This document shows positions 8,290 to 15,676 of a stretch of 64,000 nt of DNA, piece after piece (position 1 is the stretch's first letter; each line of letters starts with the position of its first letter). A program made the position numbers and the translations under genes. The DNA is taken from positions 267,773 to 331,772 of the forward strand of contig NZ_VLKC01000001.1 of assembly GCF_007830295.1 (NCBI RefSeq). Direction: 5' to 3'. This stretch comes from Sporomusa sp. KB1 (GTDB lineage: Bacteria > Bacillota > Negativicutes > Sporomusales > Sporomusaceae). The notes beneath the pieces are model-generated. The model was not told where the DNA came from. It made no database searches and worked only from the letters and a program-made list of their open reading frames with translations.

Positions 8290-10734
8290 CTAAAACTTTT
8301 GTATTTCCCGCGCCAGGCGCATGCCGTTTAGCGTTACCAAGAGCGAAGCGCCGGTGTCAGCTAACACTGCCAGCCACAAATTGACGAAACCAGCGAAAGT
8401 CCCCAGCACAAACAACAATTTTATCACCAAAGAAAAGGTAACATTCTGCTTGATAATTGCCACCGTCTTGCGGCTAAGTTTCATAACATAGGACAGTTTG
8501 CTCAGATCATCGGACATCAGCGCAATATCGGCGGTTTCCAGCGCCGTATCCGACCCGGCCACCCCCATGGCGATGCCCACATCGGCTGTAGCCAATGCCG
8601 GAGCGTCGTTGACGCCGTCCCCCACCATGGCTACTCTGCCATACTTATGAGTCAATTGTTTTAAAGCCGACACTTTGTCTTCCGGCAGCAGTTCGCTGTA
8701 AAAAGCATCTATATTTAATTTATCAGCAATGGCTGCTGCCACCCGCTGGTTATCGCCAGTCAGCATCGCCATATTTTGTATTCCGGCAGCCCGCAGCGCG
8801 GCAAGCGCTTCCATGCTATTTTCCCGCAATGTGTCAGCGACAGCAATGGCACCCATTACTTGCTGCTTAGTACCGACCAGCATCACGGTCTTTCCTTGCT
8901 GTTCCAACTGAATCAACTGCTCTTCGTAGCTCGCCAAGGCATGCCCGATTTCTTCAAATAAGCGGCAGTTGCCAACATACACCGTCTGATCATCTACATT
9001 GGCCTGCGCTCCCCGGCCGGTGAGTGCCTTAAATTGGGTTACTGACTTTAAAGGTGCATTGCCAGCTTTAGCAACAATCGCCTGGGCCAGCGGGTGCTCC
9101 GACCACTTTTCGACCGCCGCGGCCAACAGTAACAGTTCTTCTTTGGCATTACCGTTTAACGGCACCACATCGGTCACCATCGGTTTACCAATGGTCAGCG
9201 TCCCCGTTTTGTCAAAGGCCACTGCTTGAATACGCCCCATCTGTTCTAAATGAGCCCCGCCCTTAATCAGCACCCCGCGACGCGAGGCATTACCGATAGC
9301 GGCTACAATCGATACCGGTGTGGAAATGACCAGTGCGCACGGACAAGAGATGACCAGCAGCACTAATGCCCGGTAAAACCAAAGATCAAAGGGTTGATTG
9401 AACACCAGCGACGGGATGAACATCAAACCTAACGACGCCAGAATAACAGCCGGCGTATAGTACTTGGCAAAAACATCAACAAACTGCTGCATAGGCGCCC
9501 TGTCCGCCTGCGCCTCTTCCACCATGTGCATGATCTTAGCCAGTGTCGAGTCGGCGGTCAGTTTTGTGACCGCGATTTCTAAAACACCCTGTTCATTAAC
9601 TGTTCCAGCATACACCAGATCACCGACCTGCTTTTCCACCGGCATGGACTCGCCGGTAATCGGCGCCTGATTGACAGTAGAAACACCGCTCACAACATTA
9701 CCGTCCATAGCAATGCGCTCTCCCGGTTTGACAATGATGACATCACCAACCACAATTTCTTCCACCGACAGCCGCAATTCCTGACCGTCCCGTCTCACCA
9801 GCGCTTCCCGCGGCGCTAAGTCCATCAGGGAGCGAATGGATTCCCGGGTTTTATCCAATGTATAGGCCTGCAGGGCATTGCCCAGCGAAAATAGGAACAC
9901 AACGGTTGCACCCTCGCTCCATTCCCCGATGGCTACTGCGCCGACGACTGCAATGGTCATAAGGAAATTGGTATCCATGGTCAGGCTTTTAAGACCATAT
10001 AGACCACTCTTTGCCACATGATAGCCGCCGACAGCTATAGCCGCAAAATAGAGTGGAATACTGATATTTTCACTCACCCCGACCCAATCCAGCAGGATGG
10101 CGGCCAGCAGAGCGACCCCGGAAATACTCGTAGCCAGCGTTCGCGGCTTGCGCCACCAGGCACCGGCCGGCTGAGCGCCAGGCCAGGCAGCCTGACCGTC
10201 ACTGACCGCCTGATAACCCGCCTGCTGTACAGCTTTGATAATATCGGAATCGGTCAGAGCATGCTCGACCGTCAATTTGCCGGCGCCAAAATTTACTGCG
10301 GCTGACCGCACCCCAGCCAATGCGGTAATCTTTTTCTCCAGTTTGGCGGCGCAGTCAGCGCAGTCCATACCCGCAATCCTAAGCACCGACGTATGATAAC
10401 CCGGCGCGTCCTGGGAAGCCTGCAGTATCGTTGCGCTATAGCCAAAGCCGCTTACGGTTTTGGTAATCTGGGCCACCTCTAAGAGCGTCTTATCATACAC
10501 TACTTTTAGCTTGGCCGCCGCAAAATTTACTTGGGCCTCCCGCACGCCCGGCAGTCTGCGGATGCCTTTCTCCAGTTTAGCCGCGCAGTCGGCGCAATCC
10601 AACCCGTCAATACTAAAGGTACTATTCAGCATATTGGCACTATCTACAGCGGCGGCTACCTCAGCCGCCGAGGCAACAATATCACGCGAACTGTGGCAGC
10701 AGCCACAATGACATACTTCGGCCCTAGTTTTCAT
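8290..10734 (-). CDS. cadA: Heavy-metal P1B-type ATPase (Cd/Zn/Pb efflux, CadA/ZntA-like)
   Basis: An 814-residue inner-membrane metal pump. The N-terminus has a cysteine/histidine cluster (CHCGCCH) and two heavy-metal-associated domains, each with a DCADCAAKLE motif. The core has the CPC membrane site (SCPCALVIS), the phosphorylation site DKTGTLT (about residue 510), the SEHPLAQ nucleotide-binding motif and GDGVNDAPAL. A Lys in the seventh and an Asp in the eighth membrane segment (VIKLLF and LADTGASLLV) mark the Zn/Cd/Pb subgroup rather than copper pumps. The ATG at 10734 is 9 bases after AGGAGG. An ArsR/CadC-type repressor is encoded just upstream on the same strand from its own promoter, and both promoters share an operator sequence. 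Confidence 0.93.
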   Translation of the reverse strand: MKTRAEVCHCGCCHSSRDIVASAAEVAAAVDSANMLNSTFSIDGLDCADCAAKLEKGIRRLPGVREAQVNFAAAKLKVVYDKTLLEVAQITKTVSGFGYSATILQASQDAPGYHTSVLRIAGMDCADCAAKLEKKITALAGVRSAAVNFGAGKLTVEHALTDSDIIKAVQQAGYQAVSDGQAAWPGAQPAGAWWRKPRTLATSISGVALLAAILLDWVGVSENISIPLYFAAIAVGGYHVAKSGLYGLKSLTMDTNFLMTIAVVGAVAIGEWSEGATVVFLFSLGNALQAYTLDKTRESIRSLMDLAPREALVRRDGQELRLSVEEIVVGDVIIVKPGERIAMDGNVVSGVSTVNQAPITGESMPVEKQVGDLVYAGTVNEQGVLEIAVTKLTADSTLAKIMHMVEEAQADRAPMQQFVDVFAKYYTPAVILASLGLMFIPSLVFNQPFDLWFYRALVLLVISCPCALVISTPVSIVAAIGNASRRGVLIKGGAHLEQMGRIQAVAFDKTGTLTIGKPMVTDVVPLNGNAKEELLLLAAAVEKWSEHPLAQAIVAKAGNAPLKSVTQFKALTGRGAQANVDDQTVYVGNCRLFEEIGHALASYEEQLIQLEQQGKTVMLVGTKQQVMGAIAVADTLRENSMEALAALRAAGIQNMAMLTGDNQRVAAAIADKLNIDAFYSELLPEDKVSALKQLTHKYGRVAMVGDGVNDAPALATADVGIAMGVAGSDTALETADIALMSDDLSKLSYVMKLSRKTVAIIKQNVTFSLVIKLLFVLGTFAGFVNLWLAVLADTGASLLVTLNGMRLAREIQKF

Positions 10735-10762
10735 AATTATCATCCCTCCTGGCATTTCTACA

Positions 10763-10820
10763 ATCATATGATTATATGTTCATATGTATCATGATAAATG
10801 ATTACCTGCCTTCTTGTCAA
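10763..10820 (-). promoter_or_regulatory. Promoter and candidate ArsR/CadC operator of the metal-pump gene
   Basis: On the minus strand TTGACA (10815-10820) and TATCAT (10791-10796) are 18 bases apart. Directly after the -10 box lies an A/T-rich imperfect palindrome (CATATGATTATATGTTCATATG on the plus strand, from about 10766). The 15-mer at 10770-10784 matches the site before the repressor gene (11439-11453) at 13 of 15 bases. Binding there would block transcription until metal releases the repressor. Confidence 0.65.
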
Positions 10821-10915
10821 GTCCTGGATTGCAGACCACACAACGGCAGCATAATCTAGGAGTATGATATAGTTGGCACTTTTCTACCTATTAGTATGCC
10901 AAACAAGAAGTAGAT

Positions 10916-10961
10916 AAAAACAAGAGCAAAACCTGATGTACTCAATACTCAAGTTTTGCTC
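10916..10961 (-). terminator. Terminator after the ArsR-family gene
   Basis: GAGCAAAAC (10924-10932) and GTTTTGCTC (10953-10961) form a 9-bp stem, followed on the minus strand by a T-rich run. It separates the repressor gene from the pump gene, so the two are separate transcripts. Confidence 0.6.
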
Positions 10962-11016
10962 TGTTTGCTCTTGCTTGAATCTGCGAATTCCAAGAGTGAT
11001 TTTAACTGCTTATCTT

Positions 11017-11379
11017 CTAGGCGTGGTTGATATGCTCTAATCCTTGGCACATCAGACCTACTACATGCTCGTCGTCCAATGAATACCAAGCCTCTTTTCC
11101 ATCCTTGCGGAACTTGACTAGCCTGGCGGCGCGCAACACTCTAAGCTGGTGAGATATGGCTGACTGCCCCATTGATAATGTCTTAGCAATATCGCAAACG
11201 CACATTTCTCTAAGGGTTAAGAGATGTAATATTTTAATCCGGGTACTATCGCCTAAAATCTTAAATATTTCAGCCAACTGCTGTACTGTAGGTTCCGCCA
11301 GCATCTCCTCTTTTGCCCAGCAAATCGTCTCCGGATGTTCGCAAGTTTCCTCACACATATCACATAGTATGTTTTTCAT
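11017..11379 (-). CDS. ArsR/SmtB-family metal-responsive repressor, CadC-like
   Basis: A 120-residue winged-helix repressor. The metal-sensing features of CadC are visible: cysteines near the N-terminus (LCDMCEETC), a CVC pair in the recognition-helix region (LREMCVCDIAKTL) and a C-terminal helix with DDEH and HINH, like the SmtB alpha-5 site. The DNA-binding helix is SMGQSAISHQLRVLRAARLV. It should release DNA when Cd, Pb or Zn binds and so derepress the adjacent P-type ATPase. Its own promoter region carries the same operator, so it is likely autoregulated. The assignment to the CadC/SmtB group is strong; the exact metal is not determined. Confidence 0.92.
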   Translation of the reverse strand: MKNILCDMCEETCEHPETICWAKEEMLAEPTVQQLAEIFKILGDSTRIKILHLLTLREMCVCDIAKTLSMGQSAISHQLRVLRAARLVKFRKDGKEAWYSLDDEHVVGLMCQGLEHINHA

Positions 11380-11438
11380 ATGTCACCTCAAAAATAGTGT
11401 TACCATGGCTCCTTACCCGTAGGCTGTACCTCTTATGC

Positions 11439-11488
11439 GATTAAATATTCATACATATAATAGTAAAGTCTGGTAAGTACTATGTCAA
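11439..11488 (-). promoter_or_regulatory. Promoter and operator of the ArsR-family gene
   Basis: On the minus strand TTGACA (11483-11488), a 17-base spacer and TACTAT (11460-11465). The plus-strand 15-mer GATTAAATATTCATA (11439-11453) lies at the expected transcription start and matches the site at the pump promoter. Confidence 0.65.
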
Positions 11489-11610
11489 GGTGACGGCATT
11501 TTTGACGCTGATGTTTCATCGCTCTAAATTGTCATTTACTTGCCTCATAGCCTGATTAATAACGCCACAATACCGCAAAAGATAAACGAAATAACAATAA
11601 TCTCCCATTA

Positions 11611-12864
11611 TCAGTCCCGGTTTATTACATGTTCGACACGATCATATGTAAGATATTCCCATATCCATTTCATAAACACCACTGTGCGATTCCGGAAATG
11701 GACTAGCCGCAGCATATGCATTAAAGACCAAATCATCCAGGCAATAAAACCCTGGGACTTAAATTTGCCAATATTAACTACCGCGGCGTTACGGCCAATT
11801 GTAGCCATACTACCGACAGGCCTGTAAACAAATTTCTGCAGTGGACGGCCGTTCATCAGACTGATAATATTTTGGGCAACTACTCCGGCCTGCTGAATAG
11901 CAACCGGTGCAACCATCGGCAGCGGCGAATTATCCTGTTCAAAGTGCGCTGCATCGCCAATAATAAAAACTTCGGCTTTATTCTGGATATGCAAATACTC
12001 ATTCACAATGACACGATGGGCGCGATCCTGTTCTTGTTTAAGGCTATCCAGCAGTTTAGTGGCGCATACACCCGCGGCCCAGATAACTGTATGGGTGGGA
12101 ATTACTTCCCCGCCTTTTAGTAATAGTGTATTACCGTCAAAACCGCTAACTTGTACAAGTAACCGTACTTCAACATGCTTGCGAAGTAATATTTCGGCAG
12201 TGGCCTCTTGCAAATCCAAAGGCATAACAGGCAACAAAGCGTCCGAAGCCTCAACAAGCATGATACGTACTTCTTTAAAGTTCAGATTATGGTATTCTTT
12301 AGCCAATACAAAATGAATGAGTTCCGACAACGCCCCCGCACATTCAACACCAGTGGGACCACCACCTACTACGACAAAGGTAAGCAGCGAACGGCGTTTT
12401 TCCGGATCCGGTTCATGGGCAGCCAATTCGAACATTTCTATAATGTGGTCCCGGGTAGCAACCGATTGGCCAAGTGTTTTCACACATAAAGCGTTCTTTG
12501 CTAAGGATTCCATTCCAAAAAAGTTATTTGTACTGCCAGTAGCCACTATCAAATAATCAAAAGGGATCTGATGTCCCGTAACTGTAATAACACGGTTATC
12601 AGCTAGATCTATATCTATAACCTCATCCATATGAAACTCTATATTTTTTTGGTCACGAAAAATTGTCCGAATCGGACAGGCTATATCTTTTTCAGACAAA
12701 CCGGCAGTAGCTACCTGGTACAATAATGGCTGAAATAAATGATAATTATGCTTATCGATTATCGTAATCTGCGCCGCCGTATTCGCTAATAGTTTCGCGG
12801 CCTGGATACCGCCAAAACCTGCTCCGACAATAATAATATGCGTTTTTTTATCCACTTGGCCCAT
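11611..12864 (-). CDS. ndh: Type II NADH dehydrogenase (NDH-2)
   Basis: A 417-residue flavoprotein that passes electrons from NADH to membrane quinone without pumping protons. The N-terminal FAD site is IIIVGAGFGGIQAAKLL, and the NADH-binding Rossmann motif follows at about residue 165 (VVVGGGPTGVECAGALSEL). The VFIIGDAAHF motif near residue 300 contacts FAD, and the PVAIQQAG quinone-site motif follows it. There are no membrane helices; NDH-2 proteins attach peripherally through C-terminal amphipathic helices, which here include a tryptophan-rich stretch (IAWMIWSLMHML). The ATG is preceded by AGGGGGG. It is a single gene. In an anaerobe it may serve menaquinone-linked respiration or NADH disposal. 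Confidence 0.92.
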   Translation of the reverse strand: MGQVDKKTHIIIVGAGFGGIQAAKLLANTAAQITIIDKHNYHLFQPLLYQVATAGLSEKDIACPIRTIFRDQKNIEFHMDEVIDIDLADNRVITVTGHQIPFDYLIVATGSTNNFFGMESLAKNALCVKTLGQSVATRDHIIEMFELAAHEPDPEKRRSLLTFVVVGGGPTGVECAGALSELIHFVLAKEYHNLNFKEVRIMLVEASDALLPVMPLDLQEATAEILLRKHVEVRLLVQVSGFDGNTLLLKGGEVIPTHTVIWAAGVCATKLLDSLKQEQDRAHRVIVNEYLHIQNKAEVFIIGDAAHFEQDNSPLPMVAPVAIQQAGVVAQNIISLMNGRPLQKFVYRPVGSMATIGRNAAVVNIGKFKSQGFIAWMIWSLMHMLRLVHFRNRTVVFMKWIWEYLTYDRVEHVINRD

Positions 12865-13121
12865 TTGACTGATGCCCCCCTAGGCTAAAATTAACAATTG
12901 TGATGTCCCCTGATTTAGTTCCCTCTTTAATTTACTCTTAAGCTTAACGTCTAAAAGGACATAATAATACATTAAATAGCATTTCTTATTTTTAATTCCA
13001 GCTCAATCCTTCTAATTCCTTCAAAATATCTATTTTTTTTAAATATGTATTTTTATCTTGGTAGTAAAGTTAGTGAAGTAACTACCATAACCCCAAATGC
13101 ATGAAAAAATTTTTAATTTCA

Positions 13122-13150
13122 TTGACAGGAGCTAACTATGAGCGTATATT
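13122..13150 (+). promoter_or_regulatory. Promoter of the T-box/ilvE transcript
   Basis: TTGACA (13122-13127), a 17-base spacer and TATATT (13145-13150). The start near 13157 places the T-box leader immediately downstream. Confidence 0.75.
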
Positions 13151-13184
13151 TAAATCAAGCAAAGTTACACTTTAACTTAAAATG

Positions 13185-13475
13185 GTAAATGTGATGAGGG
13201 AGAACTTGCGCTCTATGTCGTTTCAGAGAACCGGTGGGTGGTGTGAACCGGTACGATGGGAATGCAAACGTCGCTCCTGAACAGCAAGGCTGAACTGCAA
13301 AGTAAGCTGCGCCGGTCTCAACTCCGCAAGGAGTGCAGTCGTTATTCTGCTAAGGTTGTTTGACCTGATGAGAGATGCAGATAGTTTTATTTTATCTGTA
13401 AAAAGGGTGGTACCGCGAGAATAATCTCTTGCCCCTTTAAGTCTATTTGACTTGAAGGGCAAGAGTTTTTTTATT
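13185..13475 (+). promoter_or_regulatory. T-box leader controlling the branched-chain aminotransferase
   Basis: The leader has the T-box core AGGGTGGTACCGCG (13403-13416), an upstream stem I region with the typical GGTGG/GAACCGG distal pairing (about 13230-13255), and an intrinsic terminator (CTCTTGCCC...GGGCAAGAG, 13426-13465, then seven T). T-boxes read the charging state of a tRNA by codon-anticodon pairing and open the terminator when the tRNA is uncharged. The specifier codon lies in the AACGTCGCTCC region near 13280; GTC (Val) and CTC (Leu) are both possible. Either fits a branched-chain amino-acid gene. Confidence 0.9.
13426..13472 (+). terminator. T-box regulated terminator
   Basis: A 9- to 12-bp stem (CTCTTGCCCCTT with AAGGGCAAGAG) followed by TTTTTTT. 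It is the off-state structure of the leader; in the on-state its 5' arm pairs with the T-box sequence. Confidence 0.88.
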
Positions 13476-13620
13476 TTTACAGGGGGGTATGATGATGCAT
13501 TACTTGAAAAACTTCGTTTGACGTTGTTTGTCAAAATACAAATCTTGGGGGGATTTTTTAGCATTCATCCTGACATGGATAGGTTAGCTTAATAATATAT
13601 TTAGGAGATGGTATATAATT

Positions 13621-14643
13621 ATGAGTAAACTAGCAAATATTGATTGGGGTAATTTAGGTTTTAACTATATGCAAACAGACTTTCGTTATGTTTCTACTTG
13701 GAAAGATGGCAAATGGGATGAGGGCGAACTAGTAACTGATAATAAACTTTCAATCAGCGTGGCATCGACCGCATTGCACTACGGACAACAATGTTTCGAG
13801 GGATTAAAAGCCTACCGGACAAAGAATGGGGATATCCAACTCTTCCGGCCTTATGAAAATGCCAAACGGATAAATCTCGGTGCTCAACGTCTGTTAATGC
13901 CGGAAATTCCTGAAGAAAAATTTGTCGATGCCGTATTACAAGTAGTGCGAGCCAATGAAGCCTATGTTCCTCCCTATGGTACTGGCGCCACTCTTTATAT
14001 CAGGCCATTACTAATTGGTGTCGGAGATAATATTGGTGTCGGTCCGGCCCCGGAATATTTATTTTCAGTTTTCTGCATCCCTGTCGGTCCTTATTTCAAA
14101 GGTGGGATGACGCCTGTCAATTTTACTGTTTCCGACTTTGACCGGGCAGCCCCATATGGAACAGGAGCTGCCAAAGTAGGCGGCAACTATGCAGCAAGCC
14201 TGTACTCCTATCATTTAGCGAAGAAAAATGGGTTTGGTGATTGTATTTACCTTGATCCATTAACTCATACAAAAATCGAAGAAGTCGGCTCAGCCAATTT
14301 CTTCGGTATTACGTTAGATGACGAATTTGTCACACCAAAATCGCCTTCGATTTTACCAAGCATTACGAAATATTCCCTTCTCTATCTAGCTAAAGAAAAT
14401 TTGGGTTTAAAAGTGGCAGAGCGGGACGCTTTGATTGATAATCTTAAAGAGTTTAAAGAAGCGGGTGCTTGCGGAACTGCAGCTGTTATTACTCCCATCG
14501 GTGGAATCCAATATAAGGGTAAACTCCACGTCTTCCATAGTGAAACAGAAGTTGGTCCAAATACTACCAAACTATACAACACTCTTTGTGGTATTCAATT
14601 CGGCGATTTGGAAGCTCCCGCCGGTTGGGTTATTAAAGTCTAG
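13621..14643 (+). CDS. ilvE: Branched-chain amino-acid aminotransferase
   Basis: A 340-residue fold-type IV PLP enzyme of the longer (group II) BCAT form. It interconverts leucine, isoleucine and valine with their 2-oxo acids, using glutamate/2-oxoglutarate. The likely Schiff-base lysine is K185 in AAKVGGNYAAS. Also visible are FEGLKAYRT (about residues 59-67) and the phosphate-binding GACGTAAVITP motif (about 281-291). AGGAG stands upstream of the ATG. A T-box leader responds to tRNA charging, which supports a role in branched-chain amino-acid synthesis. The gene is monocistronic; the next gene faces it. Confidence 0.95.
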   Translation: MSKLANIDWGNLGFNYMQTDFRYVSTWKDGKWDEGELVTDNKLSISVASTALHYGQQCFEGLKAYRTKNGDIQLFRPYENAKRINLGAQRLLMPEIPEEKFVDAVLQVVRANEAYVPPYGTGATLYIRPLLIGVGDNIGVGPAPEYLFSVFCIPVGPYFKGGMTPVNFTVSDFDRAAPYGTGAAKVGGNYAASLYSYHLAKKNGFGDCIYLDPLTHTKIEEVGSANFFGITLDDEFVTPKSPSILPSITKYSLLYLAKENLGLKVAERDALIDNLKEFKEAGACGTAAVITPIGGIQYKGKLHVFHSETEVGPNTTKLYNTLCGIQFGDLEAPAGWVIKV

Positions 14644-14713
14644 GAATATGCCCCTAATACCCATCGTGCTTGCCTCCCAGTCTGAGGTGGTAGCAGGTGT
14701 TGTTATTTACCTT

Positions 14714-15559
14714 CTATTGCTTAATGATTATGGCACTGCCATGCAAATCACAAATTGGAACAACAAATAATCTGTTTTCCCGGCAAAAATCCCGGATTGC
14801 CTTCTTTACCCCGGAGTACTGGCTACTGTTATAGTCATGGATAATAATATAGCCACCGATATTTACGCGGGGATAAAAATACTTCAATCCCTCAAATAAC
14901 GGCTGATACAAATCTGCATCCAGACTTACAAGAGCAAAATTTTCTTCCAGGCCTCTCGCGGTATCAGGAAAGTATCCTGCTTTAAACACAGCTTGACCTG
15001 GATAAGGTAATCTAGCCAAAACTCTAGTTACACTTGTATTGTTATATCTTCCGGCTTCAGCACAAGATAACATATTTTCTTTTTCAATGTTTATATCACG
15101 TTCGTCAAATCCTGAAAAAGTATCAAATAAGTAAATCTTACGGTCGGGAAATAATCGATTTATTTCTGTTGCAAAATCTCCCTGATACACTCCCAATTCG
15201 GCAACTGCCCCCCTAGTGTTCTGCTCGTATATTTCTTCAGCAATCCACCTTAAGTTTGCCAAGCGTAAATCAAAAATTTCCCGGTAAGCATTAATTGGTA
15301 TAATCTCAGCAGCAATCCCTAATTTCTCAATCTGCACCTTTACCTTTAAACTTTGTTCCTTATTAATAATCGCTATATAGATACGATCAGGATTTTTTAG
15401 AAAAAGCTGTCCGGGATTAATAACAGGAAGACCGTCCACTGCTTTTCCTTGCAATTTAACATTATTATCGCAATAAGCAACAACATCTACATCAGTGCTC
15501 AATAGTCTTCGCAGCATTTTACCGCCTTGTCCTGTTCCCCAAATTATTGCAGTTTTCAT
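14714..15559 (-). CDS. TylF/MycF-type methyltransferase with an N-terminal Rossmann-like domain
   Basis: A 281-residue two-domain protein. Residues 1-85 or so look like the PglD/CapD-type nucleotide-binding N-domain (IIWGTGQGGKMLRRLL, then VDVVAYCDNN). The rest resembles the macrocin O-methyltransferase (TylF/MycF) family: AELGVYQGDFATEINRLFP as the SAM motif, YLFDTFSGF, then VSLDADLYQPLFEGLKYFYP and IIIHDYN with the metal-binding aspartates. It would methylate a sugar hydroxyl or a similar acceptor. No glycosyltransferase or sugar-biosynthesis genes surround it, so the substrate cannot be inferred. GGTGAG lies just before the ATG. Family call is fairly firm; role unknown. Confidence 0.75.
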   Translation of the reverse strand: MKTAIIWGTGQGGKMLRRLLSTDVDVVAYCDNNVKLQGKAVDGLPVINPGQLFLKNPDRIYIAIINKEQSLKVKVQIEKLGIAAEIIPINAYREIFDLRLANLRWIAEEIYEQNTRGAVAELGVYQGDFATEINRLFPDRKIYLFDTFSGFDERDINIEKENMLSCAEAGRYNNTSVTRVLARLPYPGQAVFKAGYFPDTARGLEENFALVSLDADLYQPLFEGLKYFYPRVNIGGYIIIHDYNSSQYSGVKKAIRDFCRENRLFVVPICDLHGSAIIIKQ

Positions 15560-15676
15560 CAGCTCACCCCGACTAAGGAACTAATACAGCACTTTTGCTG
15601 CAAAGAGAAACGAGGCAAGCCATGCCGAATTTAATATCTTTCTCACAGACTTGCCTCCTTCAAATTTTATTTTACA

